Shown here: piece after piece, positions 15,451 to 22,733 of the stretch
Layout: each line of letters opens with the position of its first letter
Position numbering within the stretch: position 1 is the stretch's first letter
NCBI RefSeq assembly: GCF_029889805.1
Contig: NZ_JARANT010000019.1
Coordinates: 1-36,701 of the forward strand
Source: Halorubrum sp. Boch-26
GTDB taxonomy: Archaea > Halobacteriota > Halobacteria > Halobacteriales > Haloferacaceae
Direction: 5' to 3'
Length of the DNA: 36,701 nt
Made by a program: the position numbers and the translations under genes
Notes under the pieces: generated by a model
Told to the model about the DNA's origin: nothing
What the model saw: the letters and a program-made list of their open reading frames with translations, nothing else
Database searches by the model: none

Positions 15451-15939
15451 TTATCCCTCGGTCTCGCCGAGATTCTCCTCCTGATACGCGCCCTCGTATG
15501 TCCCGTCGTGATCGGCCTCTGCGAGCACCAGCTGGGCGATCCGGGCTCCCGGCTCGATATCGATCGCGTGCCCCACGTCGAGGCGCCCCTCGCCGACCCC
15601 CTCGTAGCCGGCGTCCCAGACGGCGGTGTCGAGGGTACAGGAGTTCCGCAACAGCGTTGACCGCGGGAGCACGAACCCGACCCGCTCGCTCGGGATCCGC
15701 ACCGGCTCCCCGTACCGGACCACGTACGCTCCCGGGTCCAGCCGGTACGTCCCGTCTTCGAGCGGTACCGGCTCGCGCTCGCCGACGCGTTTCCCGTCGC
15801 GGCCGATCCGTCCGGCGCTCGTCTGCTCGAAGATCTCGCCGACCGTGAGGTCGACGCCGTTCGGCTGTCGCTGCGCGTCGTCGAGGTCGGCGTCGCCGGC
15901 TTCGAGCGCCGCCGCGACCGTCGCTCCCGAGTCGAACAT
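15451..15939 (-). CDS. dut: dUTPase / dCTP deaminase family nucleotidohydrolase
   Basis: A 162-residue enzyme of the trimeric dUTPase/dCTP deaminase fold. Motifs in order: QPNGVDL (25-31), PRSTLLRN (92-99), TAVWDAGYEG (105-114) with a catalytic-type Asp/Glu region, RIAQLVL (133-139) and YQEEN near the end. It should remove dUTP to limit uracil in DNA and supply dUMP for thymidylate synthesis. Haloarchaeal members are usually labelled dUTP diphosphatase; deaminase activity cannot be excluded from sequence alone. A TATA box at 15961-15970 supports the start. Confidence 0.85.
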   Translation of the reverse strand: MFDSGATVAAALEAGDADLDDAQRQPNGVDLTVGEIFEQTSAGRIGRDGKRVGEREPVPLEDGTYRLDPGAYVVRYGEPVRIPSERVGFVLPRSTLLRNSCTLDTAVWDAGYEGVGEGRLDVGHAIDIEPGARIAQLVLAEADHDGTYEGAYQEENLGETEG

Positions 15940-15960
15940 ACCCGAGCGGACCCGCGGGCG

Positions 15961-15970
15961 AAACTAAACG
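15961..15970 (-). promoter_or_regulatory. TATA box for the dUTPase-family gene
   Basis: Minus-strand CGTTTAGTTT is centred about 27 nt before the ATG at 15939. Confidence 0.45.
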
Positions 15971-16171
15971 ATGTCGCACGCCGACGCGGTGCGGACCGGC
16001 CCGTCCCTGGCCGCCGATGGATCCAGCGAATTCGTCCGGGAACGGCCTTTATGAGCCTTATACACTCGTTACGTCTACTGTTCACACGGGGAATGATACC
16101 CCGCCTATTCTCCCTCAATAATTGCCGGTTCGGCGGATCCTACACGGTCGATCTTTCGGGAAACTCGCGGG

Positions 16172-16179
16172 TTTTATAT
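16172..16179 (+). promoter_or_regulatory. TATA box for aconitase
   Basis: TTTTATAT is centred about 30 nt before the ATG at 16206, a near-consensus element. A further TATA-like CTTATAC near 16056 could give a longer transcript. Confidence 0.55.
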
Positions 16180-16205
16180 CCACGGGAGGGCCATCTTTCG
16201 GTGAT

Positions 16206-18194
16206 ATGGGACAAACGATTACGGAGAAAATCCTCGATGACCATCTCGTCGAGGGCGAGCTGACGCCCGGCGAGGAGATCGGTATCGAGATCGACCAGGT
16301 GCTGACGCAAGACACCACCGGCACGATGGTGTGGCTCCAGTTCGAGGCGCTGGACCTCGACGAGGTCCAGACGGAGCTGGCCGCGCAGTACTGCGACCAC
16401 CAGACGTACCAGTTCGACTTCAAGAACACCGACGACCACCGCTTCCTCCGCTCCGCGGCCGGCACGTTCGGCGCCTACTTCTCCCGCCCCGGCAACGGGA
16501 TCTGCCACCAGGTCCACAAGGAGAACTTCGCCGCGCCCGGGAAGACGCTGCTCGGCTCCGACTCGCACACGCCGACCCCCGGCGGGCTCGGCGAGCTCGC
16601 GATCGGCGCCGGCGGCCTCGACATCGCCGTCGCGATGGGCGGCGGCCCCTACTACGTCGAGATGCCGGAAGTCGTCAACGTCCACCTCGAAGGCGAGCTC
16701 CCCGAGTGGGCGACCGCCAAGGACGTGGCGCTCCACCTGCTCGGCGAGCTGACCGTCAAGGGCGGCGTCGGCAAGATCTTCGAGTACACCGGCCCCGGCG
16801 CCGAGAAGCTCTCGATCCCCGAGCGGACCACGATCACGAACCTCGGCACCGAGCTCGGCGCCACCTCTTCGATCTTCGCGACCGACGAGAAGACGAAAGA
16901 CTGGCTCGCGCGCCAGGACCGCGAGGAGGAGCACGTCGACCTCCAGCCCGACGACGACGCGGAGTACGCGGAGACCATTGCGGTCGATCTCGGCGAGCTC
17001 GAGCCGCTCGTGGCCGCCCCGTCGATGCCCGACAACGTCGCCCCCGTCAGCGAGTACGAGGGTACCGACGTCGAGCAGGTCATCGTCGGCTCCTGTACCA
17101 ACGGCGCCTACGAGGACATCCTTCCCAGCGCGAAGATGCTGGAGGGCCGCGAGGTCTCGAAGGGCACCGAGATGATCGTCGCGCCCGGCTCCAAGCAGGC
17201 GTCGGAGATGCTGGCCCGCGAGGGGTGGACCGCGGAGATGATGGCGGCCGGCGTCAACTTCTCCGAGGCGACCTGCGGCGCGTGTATCGGTATCGGTCAC
17301 GTGCCCGCCTCCGACTCCGTCTCGCTGCGTACCTTCAACCGCAACTTCGAGGGTCGCTCCGGTATCGAGGACGACTCCGTCTTCCTCTGCTCGCCCGAGG
17401 TCGCCACCGCGGCGGCCATCACCGGCGAGATCGTCGACCCGCGCGACCTCGCCGACGACCTCGGCGACCTCGAGGCGCCCGGGCTGGAGATGGGAACGAA
17501 GTACGGTCCCGGGATGGGCGAGTCAGACTCCGACATCATCTCGCCCGACGAGGCGATCGACGACGGCCTCGTCAAGGGCCCGAACATCGGCGACGTGCCG
17601 CTCAAGGACGGGATCGACGTGGACGGCGGTGAGGCCCTCCTCAAGATGGAGGACAACATCACCACCGACCACATCATCCCGGCGACTGCGGACATCCTGA
17701 AGTTCCGCTCGAACATCGAGAAGCTCTCCGAGTTCACGCTCTCGCGCGTCGACGACACGTTCGCGCAGCGCTCGCTCGACGCCGACGGCGGCGTCCTCGT
17801 GGCCGGCGAGAACTACGGGCAGGGCTCCTCGCGCGAGCACGCCGCGCTCTGTCCGATGTACCTCGGCATCGAGGCCGTCTTCGCGCAGAGCTTCGCCCGC
17901 ATCCACAAGGCGAACCTGTTCAACTTCGGTATCGTCCCGCTGGCGATCGACGCGGAGACGTACGAACAGATCGAGCAGGGCGACGACCTCGAGATCGTCG
18001 ACGACGTGCCCGCGGGCGTCTCCTCCGGCCAGGAGGAGTTCTCCGTGAGCGTCAACGACGGCGAGTGGGAGTTCACCGCCGACCTCGACGCCTCCGAGCG
18101 CGAGCGCGACATCCTCGCGGCCGGCGGCAAGCTCTCGTGGGTCAAACAGCAGCACGCCGACGACGGCTCCGGCGCGGCGCCGGCCGACGACTGA
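16206..18194 (+). CDS. acn: Aconitate hydratase
   Basis: A 662-residue aconitase that interconverts citrate and isocitrate in the citric acid cycle. The [4Fe-4S] cluster ligands are C297 (in GSCTNG), C357 and C360 (in ATCGACIGIGH). Other motifs are GSDSHTPTPGGLGELAIGAGG near residue 118 and the swivel domain signature ENYGQGSSREHAAL. NITTDHIIPA marks the start of the C-terminal domain. The length and order fit a fused, mitochondrial-type aconitase rather than the two-subunit isopropylmalate isomerase. The start is set by the TATA box at 16172; the frame is open further upstream but the residues do not look coding. A T-rich stretch follows the stop. Confidence 0.95.
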   Translation: MGQTITEKILDDHLVEGELTPGEEIGIEIDQVLTQDTTGTMVWLQFEALDLDEVQTELAAQYCDHQTYQFDFKNTDDHRFLRSAAGTFGAYFSRPGNGICHQVHKENFAAPGKTLLGSDSHTPTPGGLGELAIGAGGLDIAVAMGGGPYYVEMPEVVNVHLEGELPEWATAKDVALHLLGELTVKGGVGKIFEYTGPGAEKLSIPERTTITNLGTELGATSSIFATDEKTKDWLARQDREEEHVDLQPDDDAEYAETIAVDLGELEPLVAAPSMPDNVAPVSEYEGTDVEQVIVGSCTNGAYEDILPSAKMLEGREVSKGTEMIVAPGSKQASEMLAREGWTAEMMAAGVNFSEATCGACIGIGHVPASDSVSLRTFNRNFEGRSGIEDDSVFLCSPEVATAAAITGEIVDPRDLADDLGDLEAPGLEMGTKYGPGMGESDSDIISPDEAIDDGLVKGPNIGDVPLKDGIDVDGGEALLKMEDNITTDHIIPATADILKFRSNIEKLSEFTLSRVDDTFAQRSLDADGGVLVAGENYGQGSSREHAALCPMYLGIEAVFAQSFARIHKANLFNFGIVPLAIDAETYEQIEQGDDLEIVDDVPAGVSSGQEEFSVSVNDGEWEFTADLDASERERDILAAGGKLSWVKQQHADDGSGAAPADD

Positions 18195-18237
18195 GCGCGC
18201 TGTCCCGCGATCGACGAGCGATTTCGGATCTCCGTCT

Positions 18238-18249
18238 CCTCTATTTTTC
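18238..18249 (+). terminator. T-rich terminator candidate after aconitase
   Basis: CTCTATTTTTCG lies about 45 nt after the aconitase stop. T-runs after genes are typical archaeal terminators. Confidence 0.35.
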
Positions 18250-18411
18250 GACGCGTTCGCGCTTTCAGCGTCGGCTGTGTGGATCGGCGAAGCGGCGGCG
18301 TACTGAAGCGGACGAGAGCGAGAGCGCGTGAATCGGTACGACGGAGCGGTTGTTTGTAGGCGCGAACGGGGTGCCGCTGGCGGGTGTTTCTGTATCGTTG
18401 TTGGCGGCGTA

Positions 18412-18615
18412 AACGCCTCCAAAGCCCAGTCGCTTGCTTATAAGCGGTTGCCGGCGGATCGACAGAGAACGCCACCAAACCCCAGCCGCGCTTCCCGCGA
18501 GCGGAGCGAGCGGGAAGCGCGACTGCCCCGTTAAGTCCCGGCCACCCGCACGGCAACCGCGCCTCACGCCTCCCCAGCCTCGCCGCTCGCTTCGCTCGCG
18601 GCGTCCCTCGCACCG
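18412..18615 (+). repeat. Dispersed palindrome-rich repeat, copy A
   Basis: It begins AACGCCTCCAAAGCCCAG, repeats a variant of that motif at 18468 (AACGCCACCAAACCCCAG), then carries an 11-bp hairpin (18488-18498 with 18510-18520), a 62-nt core (18521-18582), a hairpin around GCTCGCTTCGCTCGC, and the end TCCCTCGCACCG. A related element lies inverted at 33462-33752; the 62-nt cores match at 50 of 62 positions by hand alignment. It sits between the convergent aconitase and rpsG genes. Confidence 0.7.
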
Positions 18616-18870
18616 TCGGCTCGCGGCCCAAAGGGCCGCTCACCGGGGCGCGCCACCGCATCGTTCTTTTATAAGCGATCGTCGTTGCCGACCACGATTG
18701 TTCGAATGCGGTTTTGTCACCGCCGACCTACGTCACCCACTCCCGCTATCGGTCGTGACCCTCCCGACTTGAGACACGCATCTCAACGCCGAACGGCGCC
18801 GCCGCTCCGTATGTGAGTCGAAACGGAAACCCGCGAAACGCGTCCCGTCGGTTCGACGTCGGAACCGGCG
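18616..18870. other. Rest of the acn-rpsG intergenic region
   Basis: It contains a hairpin GCGGCCC-AAA-GGGCCGC (about 18623-18639) and a good TATA-like TTTTATAAG at about 18667. The only short frame downstream of that element is Arg-rich and unlike a haloarchaeal protein, so an untranslated RNA or a relic promoter is more likely. I see nothing else. Confidence 0.3.
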
Positions 18871-19524
18871 TTAGCGGGCCGCGGCGGCGACGCGCTCGCG
18901 CTCTTCCTTCTGCGAGATAGAGTAGGAGCGGTCGGCGTCGTAGTCCGCGGCCGTGACGAGCTCGTCGGCGAGCGCCTCGGCGGCGGACGTCGTCGACTTG
19001 TACGTCGCGCTGGCGACGCCGTCGGAGATGAACAGCAGCGCCTGGTCGACGCGGCGCTGGGGCGCGACGTCGACCGCCTTGGGAACGGAGATGCCGCCGT
19101 ACTTCAGGCGAACGGTCTCCTCGCGGGGCGCGGCGTTTTCGACGGCCGTCACGAGGACCTGAGCCGGGTTCTCCTCGGTCCGGTCGTGGACGATGTCGAA
19201 GGCGTCGCGGACGATCCGTGTCGCCTGCTGCTTCTTGCCCGTGTTCTCGTCGGTCTGCATCAGGCGGTTGATCAGTCGCTCGACCAGGGAGATCTCGCTC
19301 TTCTTGAACTGTTTTGACGCGTGACGGCCCATGGTGTGGGCGATGGGCGTCACCGTCATGTACCGCTTCGTCGAGGGGTCCTCGTAGGCGATCTCGGTAA
19401 CGTCCCAGACGCCGAACAGCGTGGCGTTCTCGTTGGCGGCCTCGCTTGCGGCGGGCGCGTCCGGCTCCGGCTCGTCGGCGGCGACGTCCGCGTCGGACTC
19501 CGCCTCGGTCTCTTCCCCGCTCAT
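18871..19524 (-). CDS. rpsG: 30S ribosomal protein S7 (uS7)
   Basis: A 217-residue uS7, the primary protein that binds the 3' domain of 16S rRNA and nucleates the small-subunit head. The conserved core starts at [20 protein letters not shown] and contains the family segment [23 protein letters not shown]. An acidic N-terminal extension of about 35 residues is typical of haloarchaea. It overlaps rpsL by 4 nt (ATGA), so translation is coupled. The usual next gene, elongation factor 2, is not present downstream. Confidence 0.97.
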   Translation of the reverse strand: MSGEETEAESDADVAADEPEPDAPAASEAANENATLFGVWDVTEIAYEDPSTKRYMTVTPIAHTMGRHASKQFKKSEISLVERLINRLMQTDENTGKKQQATRIVRDAFDIVHDRTEENPAQVLVTAVENAAPREETVRLKYGGISVPKAVDVAPQRRVDQALLFISDGVASATYKSTTSAAEALADELVTAADYDADRSYSISQKEERERVAAAAR

Positions 19525-19949
19525 CTGACGGGCTTCTCCGCGTTTCCGCGAACCAGTTCGATCATGGAGACGCCGTTGACCTTCTCCACCTTGTAGTTGA
19601 CACCGGAGAGGTCGCCCATCGCGCGACCCTTGGCCCCGCCGATCCCGGCGATCGTGACCTCGTCGTGCTCGTCGATGAACGAGATTGCACCGTCACCGGG
19701 ACAGAACGCGGTGACCTGCTTCCCGTTCTTGATGAGCTGAACGCGGACACACTTTCGGATCGCCGAATTCGGCTGCTTTGCCTCGATCCCGACCTTCTCC
19801 AGAACGATCCCGCGAGCCTGCGGGGCGCCCTCGAGGGGGTCGGACTTCTTCTTGAGCCCGCGCTCTCGCCGAGCGTACTCGGAGTCGGACCAGCGGCGCT
19901 TCTGCCGGTCCTGTTTGAGCTTACGGGCCGCGTATTTGCCGTTCGCCAT
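19521..19949 (-). CDS. rpsL: 30S ribosomal protein S12 (uS12)
   Basis: A 142-residue uS12, the decoding-centre protein. Typical archaeal motifs are [20 protein letters not shown] at the start, [20 protein letters not shown] and [17 protein letters not shown]. The length is normal. It is the first gene of the rpsL-rpsG pair, with a TATA box at 19975-19983, so the pair is promoted separately from the RNA polymerase genes upstream. Confidence 0.97.
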   Translation of the reverse strand: MANGKYAARKLKQDRQKRRWSDSEYARRERGLKKKSDPLEGAPQARGIVLEKVGIEAKQPNSAIRKCVRVQLIKNGKQVTAFCPGDGAISFIDEHDEVTIAGIGGAKGRAMGDLSGVNYKVEKVNGVSMIELVRGNAEKPVR

Positions 19950-19974
19950 CGTACGTCTACTTCCAAACGGAGCT

Positions 19975-19983
19975 ACTTAAGCG
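19975..19983 (-). promoter_or_regulatory. TATA-like element for rpsL-rpsG
   Basis: Minus-strand CGCTTAAGT is centred about 29 nt before the ATG at 19949. Confidence 0.45.
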
Positions 19984-20160
19984 TCGTCTTTCGACGCGAC
20001 GAAACGGCCTCAGATCGCCCGAACGGTACCTCTCGTCCGTTCTGAGAGTGTTTCGAACGACAGGCGGATCCAAAACAACCGCCGCTCGTCCACGCTGAGG
20101 CGGTAAGCCGGTGCGAGCGGACGTTATTCGTCGCCCGCGATCGGTCGCTCACGTCCGGCT

Positions 20161-20216
20161 GCCGATCGCCGGCCGCTCACGTCTGACCGCCGATCGCCGG
20201 CCGCTCACGTCTGACC
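20161..20216 (-). repeat. 28-bp tandem repeat at the 3' end of the lipoprotein gene
   Basis: A 28-nt unit starting GCCGATCGCCGGCCGCTCAC is present twice without gap (20161-20188 and 20189-20216), with a diverged part-copy just to the left. It ends 2 nt from the lipoprotein stop codon (20219-20221). Confidence 0.8.
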
Positions 20217-20218
20217 GC

Positions 20219-21055
20219 TCACTCGCTCGTCGCCTCGCGGGCGTCGGCGGCCCAGTCGGGCTCAGGGATCTCCGCCCCGGGGTCGCGGTAGTCGATGTCG
20301 ACGTCGACAGTCGCCCCCCGCCCGTCGTGTTCGCCCGCCCACGACTGTTCGAGTCGCGGGACGACGCCGGCCTCGTACACGTACGCCGTCGCCGACGCGG
20401 TCTCGACGGTCTCGGGGATGTTCCGGTCGCCGTCGAACGCGTCGGCGGTGAACCGCGCCGTCCGCTCGCCGCGAACCTGGCCCTCCCCGTCGCTCGTCGG
20501 GTTCCAGCGGTTCAGCCCCTCGTACCGCGTCTCGCCGGTCTCCGTCTCACCCTCGACGCGGATCCCGGTCAGCGCCTCCTGCCGCATCGAGTCTTCGAGG
20601 TCGGCCGCGGAGCGATCCGCCGACTGGCGGTCGTACTGCGTCTCGCCGTCGGCCCGCCGTCGAAACAGCAGCTCGCCGTCGGCGACGTACAGCTCCGTGA
20701 CGTCCGCCTCCGACGTCTCCGTTATCTCCTGTCGCACGTACTGCCGACCGTTCGCGATGTCGTACCCGGACTCGTAGGTCTGCGAGGGCAGCCACGGGGC
20801 CGGCTCCGCGCCGCCGTCGTGGCTCGTCTCCGCGGTCGAGAACAGCGTAAACCCCCCCGCGTCGACGAACGCGCCGGTGTGCGCCTCTGCGAGTGTACCA
20901 AGCGCGAGCCCGTCGCCGTCGCGCCAGTCGGCGTCGGCGAACGGGCGGTCTGGACCTCCGTTGAGCGGGCCGACGGAGCCCTCATCGCCGGAACAGCCGG
21001 CGATCCCGACCGCGGTTCCGGTCCCGAGACCCGCGAGGAAGCGTCTGCGGTTCAT
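20219..21055 (-). CDS. Tat-exported lipoprotein of unknown function
   Basis: A 278-residue secreted lipoprotein. The signal is MNRRRFLAGLGTGTAVGIAGCSG: a twin-arginine motif, a short hydrophobic stretch and the lipobox IAGC with the modified Cys at residue 21. The mature part is acidic and beta-rich, with repeated patterns such as ETETGETRYEGLNRW and TARFTADAFDGD. It resembles haloarchaeal surface lipoproteins of unknown role; no enzymatic motif is visible. It sits between nusA and rpsL, but a TATA element at 21077-21085 gives it its own leaderless transcript. Confidence 0.85.
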   Translation of the reverse strand: MNRRRFLAGLGTGTAVGIAGCSGDEGSVGPLNGGPDRPFADADWRDGDGLALGTLAEAHTGAFVDAGGFTLFSTAETSHDGGAEPAPWLPSQTYESGYDIANGRQYVRQEITETSEADVTELYVADGELLFRRRADGETQYDRQSADRSAADLEDSMRQEALTGIRVEGETETGETRYEGLNRWNPTSDGEGQVRGERTARFTADAFDGDRNIPETVETASATAYVYEAGVVPRLEQSWAGEHDGRGATVDVDIDYRDPGAEIPEPDWAADAREATSE

Positions 21056-21076
21056 GGGTCGAAAAACGGAGTCACG

Positions 21077-21085
21077 GATAAAAGG
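21077..21085 (-). promoter_or_regulatory. TATA box for the lipoprotein gene
   Basis: Minus-strand CCTTTTATC is centred about 26 nt before the ATG at 21055, in the 44-nt gap after nusA. The T-rich stretch following it may also terminate the RNA polymerase operon. Confidence 0.55.
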
Positions 21086-21099
21086 ACGCGGGTTCGCCT

Positions 21100-21519
21100 C
21101 TACGTCAGCTGCACGTCGTCGATGTCGTGGTGGCGCTTCGCCAGCGTCCGGGCCGTCTCGATGTTGGTGCCGTCGGCGCCGATGGCGACGCCGCGGTCCG
21201 GATCCGGCACCTCGACGTACGCGACCCGGTCGTTCTGCTCGGAGATCGTCACGGCGTTGACCGCCGCGGGCGCGAGCGCGCTCGCGACGAACGCCTCCGG
21301 CGTGTCCGCGTCCTCCACCAGCTCGACGGACTTGCCGAGCCGCCGCTCCGCCTCCTCGACTGTCTCGCCCGCCTGGCCGATCGCGGCGGCCATCTCGCCG
21401 GCCGGCACGAGAAACACGAGCCGATCGCCCTCCACGAGGCAGTCCTTCGGCGCGACCCCGGTCAGCTCGTCGAAGCGACCGATGTAGCGCCGCGCCTCGT
21501 CGGAGAGCTCGACGTACAT
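21100..21519 (-). CDS. nusA: NusA-like transcription factor (KH domains)
   Basis: A 139-residue archaeal NusA, which has only the KH RNA-binding domains and lacks the bacterial polymerase-binding N-terminus. Two KH motifs are visible: VPAGEMAAAIGQAGETVEEAERRLG and DPDRGVAIGADGTNIETARTLAKRH, each with the G-x-x-G loop. It overlaps the rpoA2 stop by one base (TGATG), so it is translated with the polymerase genes. It is presumed to act in elongation or termination on stable RNA transcripts. Confidence 0.95.
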   Translation of the reverse strand: MYVELSDEARRYIGRFDELTGVAPKDCLVEGDRLVFLVPAGEMAAAIGQAGETVEEAERRLGKSVELVEDADTPEAFVASALAPAAVNAVTISEQNDRVAYVEVPDPDRGVAIGADGTNIETARTLAKRHHDIDDVQLT

Positions 21520-22733
21520 CAGTCGTCGCCCACGACGCGCGACCCCATCCGGAGGTCGACGTCGCCGGTGCCGAGCGAGATCGGTTTGCCTGCGATGACG
21601 TTCTCGATGACGCCGTCGAGCTCGTCGTACTCGCCGTGGATCGCGGCGTCGAGCAGGTGATTGACCGTCACCTCGAACGCCGCGCGCGCGAGCACGGAGT
21701 CCTTCGACCCCGAGATACCGTGGCGACCGATCGACTCGATCTCGCCGTTGTTCGTCATGATGTCGGCCACGAGCATCAGGTGGCGGACGTTCACATCGTC
21801 GAGCCCCTGCTCTTCGAGCGTGTTCTTCGTCTCGTCGATGATCGTCTCGCGGGCGGCCTCGACGCCGAGGTTGCGGTAGATCTCGTGGATGTTGTTGCAC
21901 GTCGTCCGCGAGGCGTCGACGCCCTCGATGTCGAGGGCGTCGCCGAACGCCGACCCCTCGGTGTAGAGGACGAACTCCTCGTCGCCGCCGATCTCTTCTT
22001 TCCGGATGACGACGCGTTCGATCTCCTCGATTCCCTTGAAGACTATCTCGCGGAGCCGCTCGACCAGCTGGAGCAGCTCGCGGTAGCTGGGTTCGCTCGG
22101 GCCGAACTCGACGACGGTCCCCGACTGTCGGGTGTCGACGCCGAGCGAGTCCTCGATGGTCTCGGCGATGATCTCGGCGACCTCCGAGGGGTCGGTGTGG
22201 GTCGGCCACCGCTCCAACAGCGTGTCGTCGTTCAGGTCGATCCGCACCAGCATGTCGGCGACGTTCGTCGACACGTCGCCGAGCGCGAGGATGCGCGTCG
22301 CCTCGATGGACCAGACGACCTCGTGGGCCTTCTCGCGGTCCGTCGCGTACTCGCCCTCGAGGTGGACGGTCATCATCGGCGTGTCCGGCGTCTTCCGGGC
22401 GTCCACCAGCTCGATGAGCCGGGGGAGCCCTTGGGTAACGTCGATTTCTGCGACGCCAGCGTAATGAAACGTATTCATTGTCATCTGTGTCCCGGGCTCA
22501 CCGATCGATTGGGCAGAAACGGTGCCCACAGGGTCCAAGGGATCCACCCGCGTCTCGATGTAGCGATTCTCGACGCCCGTCGCGACCTCGGTGGCCTGCT
22601 CGACGGTGATATCACCCGTCTCCTCCGCCTTCGTTTCGAGGGCCTCGTACACCTCGCTCTTGAGGCGGCTGGGAAGCTCCGTCGCCTCCACGACCGCCTC
22701 CATGTCGTCGGTGACGTGCTCGTATTCAGTCAT
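21519..22733 (-). CDS. rpoA2: DNA-directed RNA polymerase subunit A''
   Basis: A 404-residue C-terminal part of the largest polymerase subunit, which is split in archaea. It contains the trigger-loop region ([24 protein letters not shown], then [23 protein letters not shown]) and ends with [11 protein letters not shown]. It starts inside the end of rpoA1 with an 8-nt overlap (ATGACTGA) and overlaps nusA by 1 nt. The length is normal and no intein is present. Confidence 0.97.
   Translation of the reverse strand: MTEYEHVTDDMEAVVEATELPSRLKSEVYEALETKAEETGDITVEQATEVATGVENRYIETRVDPLDPVGTVSAQSIGEPGTQMTMNTFHYAGVAEIDVTQGLPRLIELVDARKTPDTPMMTVHLEGEYATDREKAHEVVWSIEATRILALGDVSTNVADMLVRIDLNDDTLLERWPTHTDPSEVAEIIAETIEDSLGVDTRQSGTVVEFGPSEPSYRELLQLVERLREIVFKGIEEIERVVIRKEEIGGDEEFVLYTEGSAFGDALDIEGVDASRTTCNNIHEIYRNLGVEAARETIIDETKNTLEEQGLDDVNVRHLMLVADIMTNNGEIESIGRHGISGSKDSVLARAAFEVTVNHLLDAAIHGEYDELDGVIENVIAGKPISLGTGDVDLRMGSRVVGDD

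Noticed and set aside
18706..18816. A 36-residue frame behind the good TATA element at 18667
   Set aside because: The product is Arg/Pro-rich and neutral-to-basic with no acidic bias, so it is unlikely to be a haloarchaeal protein.
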